Shown: piece after piece, positions 49,265 through 57,653 of the stretch
Layout: every line of letters starts with the position of its first letter
Position numbering within the stretch: position 1 is the first letter of the stretch
Source of the DNA: Polaribacter haliotis
GTDB taxonomy: Bacteria; Bacteroidota; Bacteroidia; Flavobacteriales; Flavobacteriaceae
Direction of reading: 5' to 3'
Assembly (NCBI RefSeq): GCF_014784055.1
Contig: NZ_CP061813.1
Coordinates: 273,501-337,500, forward strand
DNA length: 64,000 nucleotides
The notes under the pieces: model-generated
Databases searched by the model: none
Told to the model about the DNA's origin: nothing
What the model saw: only the letters and a program-made list of their open reading frames with translations
Translations under genes and position numbers: made by a program

Positions 49265-52200
49265 TTACTTTGTTAACCAATTTTTAGCATTTACAAAAGC
49301 TTCTAACCAAGGAGAAACTTCATCTTTTCTTCCAGCAGGATAATTTGCCCAATTCCATTGGAATGTAGAACGCTCTATATGAGGCATTGTAACTAAATGA
49401 CGACCAGTTTTATCTGTCATCATTGCAGTGTTAAAATCAGATCCATTAGGGTTGTTTGGATAGCCTTTATAACCATATTTTGCAACAATGTTATAGTTTT
49501 CTTCAGCTTCTGGTAAATTAAATTTTCCTTCTCCATGAGAAATCCAAACTCCTAATTCTGTTCCTGCTAAACTCGATAACATTACAGAATTATTTTCTTG
49601 AATTTTTACAGAAGTAAAAGAACTTTCGTGCTTTTTAGAATCGTTATGTACTAATTTTCCATGTACTTTATGTTCTGGATTAATTAAATCTAATTCCATC
49701 CATAATTGTGCTCCATTACAAATACCTATTGATAAAGTATCTTCTCTTTTAAAGAAATTCTTTAAAGCTGCTTTTGCTTTTGCATTGTATTTAAATGCTC
49801 CAGCCCAACCTTTTGCAGAACCTAAAACATCTGAATTAGAAAAACCTCCAACAGCACCAATAAACTGAATATCTTCTAACGTTTCACGACCAGAAATTAA
49901 ATCTGTCATGTGAACATCTTTCACATCAAAACCAGCTAAATACATAGCATTTGCCATTTCACGTTCAGAGTTTGAACCTTTTTCTCTTATGATTGCAGCT
50001 TTTGGTTTCTTTTTCCCAATTTTTGGAAGCTTTCCAGTAAATTTCTTTGGAAAAGTATATTGTAAAGGCTGTTTTTTATAATTATCAAAACGATCTTTTG
50101 CCAAGTCGTTTGCTGTTTGTTTTTGGTCTAATAAGAAAGAAGTTTTATACCAAACATCTCTCATTTCAGCAACATCAAAAGCGAATGTTTCATCGTTATT
50201 TTTAATGGTTACTTTTCCAGAATTATTAGCAGTTCCAATATTGAAAGCAACAATTCCTTTTTCTTCTAAAGTTGCTTCTACAGAAGCATCTGCTTGAAAA
50301 ACGATTCCAGCATTTTCAGAAAATAATAATTTTATTGAGTCTTCTTCATTTAATTCAGAAAGATTAAAATCTGCTCCTAAATTTACATCAGCAAAACACA
50401 TTTCTAATAAAGTAGTGATAAAACCTCCAGAAGCAATATCATGGCCAGCAACAATTTTATTGTCTTTTATTAATTTTTGAATGGTGTTGAAAACCGTTTT
50501 TAAATACCTTGGATTCGTAACATCAGGTGCTTCATTTCCAATTGCATTTAAAGTCTGATTAAAAGAACTTCCACCTAATTTATATTCGTCTTGAGAAATG
50601 TTTATATAGTAGATATTTCCACCATCGATTTGTAAAACAGGTTCTACAACTTTAGAAATTTCGTTACAGTTTCCTGCAGCCGAAATAATAACGGTTCCCG
50701 GAGAAATTACTTCTCCATCAGGATATTTTTGCTTCATAGAAAGCGAATCTTTTCCTGTTGGTACATTAATTCCTAAATCTATAGAAAACTCTGAAATGGC
50801 TTTTACAGCTTTGTACAAACGAGCGTCTTCACCTTCATTTTTACAAGGCCACATCCAGTTTGCAGATAATGAAACACTTTTTAAATTATCTTTTAAAGGC
50901 GCCCAAATCATATTTGTTAACGCTTCTGTGATTGAATTTCTACTTCCAGCTTCTGGATGAATTAATCCAGAAATAGGGGAGTGCCCAATTGTGGTTGCAA
51001 TTCCTTCTTTTCCATTATAATCCAAAGCCATAACACCCACATTATTCAACGGAATTTGTAAAGAACCAACACATTGTTGTTTGGCAACTTTTCCACCCAC
51101 ACATCTATCCACTTTATTTGTCAACCAGTCTTTACAAGCGACAGCTTCTAACTGTAAAACTTGCTTTAAATAGATTTCTAAATTTTTCGTTTTGTAACGT
51201 GGATTTTTATAATTTCTGATGACAGTTTTGTCATTCATAACTGTTTTTGGGGAAGAACCAAACATGTCTTCTAAAGCTAAATCCATTGGTTTTTCTCCAG
51301 TAGTTTTAGACTCGAAAGTAAACCTGTCATTTCCAGTAACCTCACCAACAGTGTACATTGGAGAACGCTCACGCTCTGCTATTTTTTGTAAAGTATCTAT
51401 ATGTTTTTCAGCAATAACCAATCCCATTCTTTCTTGAGATTCGTTACCAATAATTTCTTTTGCAGATAAAGTTGGGTCTCCAACTGGTAATTTATCTAAA
51501 TCTATTTTTCCTCCTGTATCTTCAACTAATTCACTCAAACAATTTAAGTGTCCTCCAGCTCCATGATCGTGAATAGAAACAATAAAATTATCTTCGCTTT
51601 CTACCATTCCACGAACTGCATTTGCAGCACGTTTTTGCATTTCTGGATTTGATCTTTGAACTGCATTTAACTCAATTCCTGATGCAAATTCTCCAGTATC
51701 CGCAGAAGAAACTGCAGCTCCACCCATTCCAATTCTGTAGTTTTCTCCACCCAAAATTACAATTTTATCGCCTTCTTTTGGAGTGTCTTTTAAAGCTTGG
51801 TCTGCTTTTCCATAACCAATTCCACCTGCTTGCATTATTACTTTATCGAATCCTAATTTTCTTGGATTCGCATCACTTGAAGAAGAGTTTTCTTCGTGCT
51901 CAAAAGTTAAAACAGAACCTGTAATTAAAGGTTGCCCGAATTTGTTTCCAAAATCCGATGCTCCATTAGACGCTTTTATTAAAATATCCATTGGAGTTTG
52001 GTACAACCAATCTCTTTCTTTGAATTTGTGTTCCCAATATCTGTTTTCCTCTAATCTTGAATAAGAAGTCATATACACAGCAGTTCCTGCTAAAGGTAAA
52101 GAACCTTTTCCTCCAGCCAACCTGTCTCTAATTTCTCCTCCAGAACCAGTTGCAGCTCCATTAAAAGGTTCTACAGTTGTTGGGAAATTGTGTGTTTCTG

Positions 52201-52936
52201 CTTTTAAAGAAATTACAGATTCATAATCTTCTGTAGTATAAAAATCTGGTTTATCTGCAGTTTTTGGAGCAAATTGCTCCACTTTTGGACCTTTTATAAA
52301 AGCAACATTGTCTTTGTATGCAGAAACAATATCGTTCGGATTTTCCTTTGAAGTTTCTTTAATCAACTTAAATAATGATGTTGGCATTTCTTCTCCATCA
52401 ATTACGAAAGTTCCGTTAAATATTTTATGACGACAATGCTCTGAATTTACTTGGCTAAAACCAAATACTTCAGAATCTGTTAATTTTCTTCCAATTTTTG
52501 TAGCAACACTTTCTAAATATTCAACTTCTTCATCACTTAAAGACAAACCTTCTTGTTGGTTATAAGCAGCTATATCTTCAATATTTAAAATTGCTTCTGG
52601 TTTAATATCGATGGTAAAAGAATCTTGATTTAAACCATTAAATTTCTCTGAAATCATAGGATCGAAATCTTTGAAATCTTCTGAAACTGCCGTAAATTCT
52701 TCAATTCTAATAATATCAGAAATTCCCATATTTTGAGTTATTTCCACAGCATTCGTACTCCAAGGCGTAATCATAGCTGCTCTTGGCCCAACGAAAAAAG
52801 TATCTAAAGTTGTTTCTTCTATTTTTGGTTGATTGCCAAAAAGCCAAGTCAATTTATCTATTGTTGTTTTAGCTAATTTTTTTGTGGTTTGAACAGCGAA
52901 TACTTTACTGCTTGTACTTCCAAAGAAATGAATCAT
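49265..52936 (-). CDS. purL: Phosphoribosylformylglycinamidine synthase (single-chain)
   Basis: A 1223-residue FGAM synthase, the large single-chain form in which FGAR amidotransferase and glutaminase are fused. The N-terminal linker precedes the ATP-binding domains with ETHNFPTTVEPFNGAATGSG and SIHDHGAGGHLNCLSE. The C-terminal class I glutaminase (about 965-1223) has the nucleophile in IGICNGAQLW and the His/Glu region. It converts FGAR, ATP and glutamine to FGAM in purine synthesis. A likely -7 box TAAATTTG lies upstream on the minus strand. Confidence 0.97.
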   Translation of the reverse strand: MIHFFGSTSSKVFAVQTTKKLAKTTIDKLTWLFGNQPKIEETTLDTFFVGPRAAMITPWSTNAVEITQNMGISDIIRIEEFTAVSEDFKDFDPMISEKFNGLNQDSFTIDIKPEAILNIEDIAAYNQQEGLSLSDEEVEYLESVATKIGRKLTDSEVFGFSQVNSEHCRHKIFNGTFVIDGEEMPTSLFKLIKETSKENPNDIVSAYKDNVAFIKGPKVEQFAPKTADKPDFYTTEDYESVISLKAETHNFPTTVEPFNGAATGSGGEIRDRLAGGKGSLPLAGTAVYMTSYSRLEENRYWEHKFKERDWLYQTPMDILIKASNGASDFGNKFGQPLITGSVLTFEHEENSSSSDANPRKLGFDKVIMQAGGIGYGKADQALKDTPKEGDKIVILGGENYRIGMGGAAVSSADTGEFASGIELNAVQRSNPEMQKRAANAVRGMVESEDNFIVSIHDHGAGGHLNCLSELVEDTGGKIDLDKLPVGDPTLSAKEIIGNESQERMGLVIAEKHIDTLQKIAERERSPMYTVGEVTGNDRFTFESKTTGEKPMDLALEDMFGSSPKTVMNDKTVIRNYKNPRYKTKNLEIYLKQVLQLEAVACKDWLTNKVDRCVGGKVAKQQCVGSLQIPLNNVGVMALDYNGKEGIATTIGHSPISGLIHPEAGSRNSITEALTNMIWAPLKDNLKSVSLSANWMWPCKNEGEDARLYKAVKAISEFSIDLGINVPTGKDSLSMKQKYPDGEVISPGTVIISAAGNCNEISKVVEPVLQIDGGNIYYINISQDEYKLGGSSFNQTLNAIGNEAPDVTNPRYLKTVFNTIQKLIKDNKIVAGHDIASGGFITTLLEMCFADVNLGADFNLSELNEEDSIKLLFSENAGIVFQADASVEATLEEKGIVAFNIGTANNSGKVTIKNNDETFAFDVAEMRDVWYKTSFLLDQKQTANDLAKDRFDNYKKQPLQYTFPKKFTGKLPKIGKKKPKAAIIREKGSNSEREMANAMYLAGFDVKDVHMTDLISGRETLEDIQFIGAVGGFSNSDVLGSAKGWAGAFKYNAKAKAALKNFFKREDTLSIGICNGAQLWMELDLINPEHKVHGKLVHNDSKKHESSFTSVKIQENNSVMLSSLAGTELGVWISHGEGKFNLPEAEENYNIVAKYGYKGYPNNPNGSDFNTAMMTDKTGRHLVTMPHIERSTFQWNWANYPAGRKDEVSPWLEAFVNAKNWLTK

Positions 52937-53000
52937 TATTTTTGTTTTGATGTAAAATTGTAAGTCACAAATTTAATTCTTTGTATTCAATTTTAAGCAT

Positions 53001-53030
53001 AAAAAAACTCGCAATATTTGCGAGTTTTTT
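53001..53030. terminator. Terminator downstream of the endonuclease I genes
   Basis: AAAAAAACTCGCAA and TTGCGAGTTTTTT form a strong stem with a 3-nt loop, 20 bp past the stop of 53050-54150. Confidence 0.88.
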
Positions 53031-53049
53031 AAGAAGGTTATTAACAAAA

Positions 53050-54150
53050 TTATTGAATAATAATTTTTCTCGATAAACTTTTCGTATCACTAGATATTTT
53101 CAAAATATAAAATCCTTTTTTTAAGTCGTTAATTCTTATTTTTTGATTAGATATTGTTGGGTTTTTAGATTGATAAATAGTAGCACCAATTACATTATAT
53201 AAAACAACAGCATCTACTTTTAAATCGTTAGGAATTGTAATTGTTATTCTATTAATTGTACTCGGATTTGGGTAAATAGAAATATCTTCTAACAACAATT
53301 GTTGCTTTACAGAAAGCACAGAGCTCCAAATTTCGCTTACATATTCTGGATGATCTATAAAAGGGTTTCTGTTTTTCTGATGTTTAAAAATTTCTTCATT
53401 TCTATCTATCTCTTTTTGACTAACAGGGTCTTCTACATGCCATTTATTTAGCATATCTAAAGCCCATAGTTCAAAAACTTTATCACTAGAACCATCTAAC
53501 ATATTATCTGCGCCATTATTATTGTTTTCCCAAGAATTAATTTCATTTTGGTAGCGAACAGCAACATAAAATAGAGCTCTAGCAATATCTCCTTTAAATT
53601 CATCTATGGGTTCGAAAACTTTATCATTTGGGCCTGCAATTTTACTTGTACCTCTTTTAGATCCATTATTAGAAGTGTAATCTGTAGTTAAAACCTCTCC
53701 AAATGCGTAATTACTTCTTATTCCGTTCACTTTTTTATCAGTAGGAAAAACATGATGTGCATCTCCTCTTAAAGGGTGAGAGCTACTTCCTCCATACCAA
53801 CTTTGGGCAAAGGTATGTTCTCTATTAAATTTATCACATTCAGTTGTACCTCCAGAACCTCTATCTTGGTCTGTAGAAAATGTGAAGTTACAATTACTGT
53901 AAATATCCCAAACTTTTCCATCATTTCTTACATCAGAAGTTTCGTATAACTCCCATAAATCTCCATAAGTTACACTTGTATCATGAAAAGCCTGTCCATT
54001 ACCATCATTAATATTGTCAATTATATTTTTTAATTGTGTTTTTAATGTGAAACCACTTCCTGTTGCAGAATTGTAATATCCACTAGGTATTTGTGAAAAT
54101 ACCAAAAAGGAACTTAAAATAAATATTAATAAAAGTAATTTTTGCTTCAT
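53050..54150 (-). CDS. Secreted endonuclease I with T9SS tail
   Basis: A 366-residue extracellular nuclease. After a signal peptide (LLLLIFILSSFLVFSQ) comes an Endonuclease_1 (EndA/NucM) domain up to ~275, with FNREHTFAQSWYG and PLRGDAHHVFPTDKKVNG (the His-Asn metal site) and DIARALFYVAVRY. The last ~80 residues form a type A T9SS sorting domain (SIYPNPSTINRITI to SLSRKIIIQ), directing it across the outer membrane. It should degrade external DNA for phosphate or nucleosides. Its start overlaps the preceding paralog's stop (TAATG), so the two are coupled. Confidence 0.92.
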   Translation of the reverse strand: MKQKLLLLIFILSSFLVFSQIPSGYYNSATGSGFTLKTQLKNIIDNINDGNGQAFHDTSVTYGDLWELYETSDVRNDGKVWDIYSNCNFTFSTDQDRGSGGTTECDKFNREHTFAQSWYGGSSSHPLRGDAHHVFPTDKKVNGIRSNYAFGEVLTTDYTSNNGSKRGTSKIAGPNDKVFEPIDEFKGDIARALFYVAVRYQNEINSWENNNNGADNMLDGSSDKVFELWALDMLNKWHVEDPVSQKEIDRNEEIFKHQKNRNPFIDHPEYVSEIWSSVLSVKQQLLLEDISIYPNPSTINRITITIPNDLKVDAVVLYNVIGATIYQSKNPTISNQKIRINDLKKGFYILKISSDTKSLSRKIIIQ

Positions 54151-56282
54151 TATTCTTTAACAATTTTTATGGAATGTACTTTATTTTCAACTTCTAATTT
54201 AAGGATATAAATTCCTTTGGACAAAAAAGCTACGTTAATTTCTTTAGAAGGATTTTTAATATTCATAATATTTTTCCCTAAAAGTGTATAAATAGAGGCT
54301 TTATTGATGGTTTTATTCTTACTATTTTGTATTGTTATAATTGTATTTATTGGATTTGGATATATTTTGAATCCATCTAATAAAAAACTATTTACACTTA
54401 AAGTACTATTGTGTTTTCCTATATCATCTACAGTATCTTTTGGTAAAACATCCCATTCGTTATCTAAATCAAAAGCTGTATTTGGTTGAGAAACACCACT
54501 TTTTCGACGTAAAGTCTTGTCTTTAGCAAAATTGGCTGTTCCGCCATTATAAACACCAATTATATCAATTAGAATATCATTTTTAAACAACCCAACAGGA
54601 TCATCACCATTAAAATTAATTGGTGCTCCAAAATTTGTTGCGCTAGAATTTGGTTGTACAAAGTCTGCTTCATCAATTAAAGTTTGTAAATTAGAACTTC
54701 CATTAATTATTACATAAACATCTCCTTTTATAAGTGTGCCAGAAAGTAGTAAAGGATGTTCCCATTCATCTCCCTCTTCACCACCATCTTTTTGTCTTTT
54801 TATACTGTAAGCACTTAAGTCTACATCAGCAGATGTTACATTTACAATTTCAACTGCTTTATTATTAGAAGAGCCTTCTACATATTCTGAAAAGAATAAT
54901 TCATTGGCTGTTGTTGTAGAGCCATCTGTAGTTGTTGCATTTACACCAGATGATAAATTAGATTTATTATTAACTGCATCTTTAGCTAATACTTGTAAAT
55001 TATAAGTTGTAGATATTGTTAAATTAGTTACCGTATATGTAATATCTGAAGTTGTTGCTAGAAAACTTCCATCAACAAAAACCTCATAACCAGTTACAGC
55101 TGTGTTGTCTGTTGAAGCTGACCAACTTGCTTTAAATGAAGTTCCTGTTTCATTACTAATAACAATATTTGCAGGTATTGTTGGGGCTTCAATATCCTCT
55201 ATAGTTGTTATGTTTATTGGTGCGCTTTGCGCAGATTCATTATTTGCTACATCTTTTGCCAAAACAGTAATAACAAATGAAGTATTAGAATCTAAACCAA
55301 TTATTGTTGTTGAAGTATTTGTAACATTTGAATTTAGAACTCCATCTACAAAGACATCGTAACTAGTAACAGCAACATTATCTGATGAAGCATCCCAAGA
55401 AACATCCACTGAAAATGTAGTAATATTTGTAGCAGTAACATTTGTTGGAACTGTAGGGTTTTCTGTATCTGTATTTGAGTAAATTCCCCAAATATCTTCG
55501 GCTTCAGGACCTCCCCAAATTCTTGTTGCTAATCTTGGGTTGTCTATAAAAGGATTTCTATTTCCTTGTGCTTCTAGATTACTTGTGTTTTCATGATATG
55601 TATTTCTTTGTTTTTCAAAATCGGAAACTTTATCTTCAGCATTCCATTTTAGAAATAAATCTATCATATCATCTGGAGTTGCAGAATTATCACCAATTCC
55701 AATATTACTAGGTAAACATCTGCTACCATAACGTAAATACATATACATCATCATTCTTGCAACATCTCCTTTCCATTCATCTCCAGGATACCAACCATTA
55801 TTTGTTCTTAAAGATTGAACTCCAGAACCTTCTGCAAATTTTTCATTATTTCTAGAAGAGTTTCTTTGTGTATCTGAAGGCCTTAAATGGTGTGCGTCTG
55901 AACCAGGTCCAGATTCACCTAAATTTGGATTTCCTAAAGAACGAGCATAAACATGTTCTCTATTCCATTGACCAACACTACCACCATTATTATTTATGCC
56001 ACGTTCTCTGTCATTGGTACCATCACTATCTGAACCATTTTCCCAACCATAAACCAATAGTACTTGACTACTGTTTTCTGGGTTTACATCTGTTGCTTTT
56101 GAGGCGTCCCATACTTGGTCGTAAGATAAAAAACGAGCATGTGTGTTTATAATTTTTGTTGCTAATTCATCTTTTAAAGACAGCCCCGTAAGATTTAAAT
56201 CTACATCACTGTAATAAGATTCTTGAGCATATGAGAATACTGTAAATAAAAGAAATAGATAAAGTATATTTTTTTTCATCAT
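54150..56282 (-). CDS. Secreted multidomain endonuclease I with FN3, lamin-tail and T9SS domains
   Basis: A 710-residue secreted protein. Signal peptide (NILYLFLLFTVFSYAQ); Endonuclease_1 domain (about 25-265; WNREHVYARSLG, GSDAHHLRPSDTQRNSSRNN); two FN3 domains (about 275-365 and 370-455, both with AYDVF/GYEVFVDG-like strands); a lamin-tail domain (about 462-590; ELFFSEYVEGSSNNKAVEIV); and a T9SS type A sorting tail (FKIYPNPINTIITI to IVKE). FN3 and lamin-tail domains probably help surface or polymer binding. It is transcribed before the smaller paralog. Confidence 0.92.
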   Translation of the reverse strand: MMKKNILYLFLLFTVFSYAQESYYSDVDLNLTGLSLKDELATKIINTHARFLSYDQVWDASKATDVNPENSSQVLLVYGWENGSDSDGTNDRERGINNNGGSVGQWNREHVYARSLGNPNLGESGPGSDAHHLRPSDTQRNSSRNNEKFAEGSGVQSLRTNNGWYPGDEWKGDVARMMMYMYLRYGSRCLPSNIGIGDNSATPDDMIDLFLKWNAEDKVSDFEKQRNTYHENTSNLEAQGNRNPFIDNPRLATRIWGGPEAEDIWGIYSNTDTENPTVPTNVTATNITTFSVDVSWDASSDNVAVTSYDVFVDGVLNSNVTNTSTTIIGLDSNTSFVITVLAKDVANNESAQSAPINITTIEDIEAPTIPANIVISNETGTSFKASWSASTDNTAVTGYEVFVDGSFLATTSDITYTVTNLTISTTYNLQVLAKDAVNNKSNLSSGVNATTTDGSTTTANELFFSEYVEGSSNNKAVEIVNVTSADVDLSAYSIKRQKDGGEEGDEWEHPLLLSGTLIKGDVYVIINGSSNLQTLIDEADFVQPNSSATNFGAPINFNGDDPVGLFKNDILIDIIGVYNGGTANFAKDKTLRRKSGVSQPNTAFDLDNEWDVLPKDTVDDIGKHNSTLSVNSFLLDGFKIYPNPINTIITIQNSKNKTINKASIYTLLGKNIMNIKNPSKEINVAFLSKGIYILKLEVENKVHSIKIVKE

Positions 56283-56360
56283 TAAATTGTTTTCTAATTA
56301 ATTAAAAACAATTTCTTTTTCTGCAATTCTAAATTTTATACAAGCAATTAAGTATAAAAT

Positions 56361-57575
56361 TTATTTTCTTTCTAACAACGCCATATAAAAACCATCGAAA
56401 CCAGAAATATGTGCCAATACTTTTTTGTCAGAGACAAAGGTAAAGTCTTTTCCTGATTCTGATGTTAAGAATTTATTAACTTGATCTTGGTTTTCCGATG
56501 GTAAAATAGAACAAGTTGCATACACCATTTTTCCTCCTGGTTTTACCATTTTAGAATATTGTTGCAAAACATCTTGTTGTACTTTTTTAATATTATCTAT
56601 AAATTCTGGTTGTAATTTCCATTTAGAATCAGGATTTCTACGAATAACTCCTAAACCAGAACATGGAGCGTCTATTAAAACTCTGTCTGCTTTTCCATGT
56701 AATTTTTTAATTGGTTTTGTAGAATCAATTACACGCATGTCTATATTATGCGCTTTGTTTCTTTTGGCTCTAACTTTTAATTTACGAAGTTTACTTTCGT
56801 AAATATCCATTGCAATAATTTGCCCTTTATTTTCCATTAATGCAGATAAATGTAATGTTTTACCTCCAGCACCAGCGCAAGTGTCTACAACTTTCATTCC
56901 TGGTTTTACATCTAAATATGCTGCAACTAATTGAGAAGAAGCATCTTGTACTTCAAAAAAACCATTATGAAAAGCTTCTGTTTTAAAAACATTTGCTCTT
57001 TCTGGTAATACTAACGCATCTGGATGATTAGGAACAAACTCTGTAACTACATTTTCTGCATGTAATTTCTTTTGAAGAATTTCTCTAGAAATATTTAAAG
57101 TATTCGTTCTTAAAATTACTTTTGCTTGCTCGTTTAAAGCAGCAATTTCTTTTGTCCAAACTTCTTCACCTAACTCAGCAAGACAAATTTCATCCATCCA
57201 ATCTGGAATAGATTCTCTAAATTTTCTTGTTTTTGATAATTCTGCAAAACGTCCTTTAATTCTTCTTTCTGGGACATGCTCTCCAATTTGATTCCAATCA
57301 GGTAAGGCAATTCCTCTTAAAACACACCAAACAGAGAACAATCTCCAAATATTATCTCTATCGTAAGGTAATTTTACTTCAGCAATTTCTGCATATAAAC
57401 GATTCCAACGCACAATGTCGTAAATTGTTTCTGCAACAAATTTACGATCTCTTGCTCCCCAACGTTTGTCTCTTTTTAAGGCTTTTTCTACAGCTTTGTC
57501 TGCATATACACCTTCGTTAAAAATATCTCTAATACTGTCGATAACAGCAAATGTTAAATTTCTATGTAATCTCAT
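56361..57575 (-). CDS. rsmB: RsmB/NOP-family rRNA cytosine-C5 methyltransferase
   Basis: A 404-residue SAM-dependent RNA methyltransferase. The SAM-binding motif is MKVVDTCAGAGGKTLHLSAL; motif IV is VLIDAPCSGLGVIRRNPDS, with one catalytic Cys; motif VI is MVYATCSILPSENQDQV, with the other. The N-terminal ~160 residues are helical with an RsmB/NusB-like character (RDKRWGARDRKFVAETIYDI). It probably methylates 16S rRNA in the way E. coli RsmB does; the exact nucleotide is not known. It is divergent from recG with a 78-bp gap. Confidence 0.85.
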   Translation of the reverse strand: MRLHRNLTFAVIDSIRDIFNEGVYADKAVEKALKRDKRWGARDRKFVAETIYDIVRWNRLYAEIAEVKLPYDRDNIWRLFSVWCVLRGIALPDWNQIGEHVPERRIKGRFAELSKTRKFRESIPDWMDEICLAELGEEVWTKEIAALNEQAKVILRTNTLNISREILQKKLHAENVVTEFVPNHPDALVLPERANVFKTEAFHNGFFEVQDASSQLVAAYLDVKPGMKVVDTCAGAGGKTLHLSALMENKGQIIAMDIYESKLRKLKVRAKRNKAHNIDMRVIDSTKPIKKLHGKADRVLIDAPCSGLGVIRRNPDSKWKLQPEFIDNIKKVQQDVLQQYSKMVKPGGKMVYATCSILPSENQDQVNKFLTSESGKDFTFVSDKKVLAHISGFDGFYMALLERK

Positions 57576-57596
57576 TTTTCAATTATAAATCGAGTG

Positions 57597-57604
57597 CAAA
57601 GATA
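57597..57604 (-). promoter_or_regulatory. -7 box of the rsmB-like gene
   Basis: TATCTTTG followed by CA on the minus strand is a canonical Bacteroidetes -7 box, about 20 bp before the ATG. Confidence 0.6.
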
Positions 57605-57653
57605 CGTGAAATAAAAGGTATTTCGTATTTTCGTTTTTACAAACTTACCAAAG

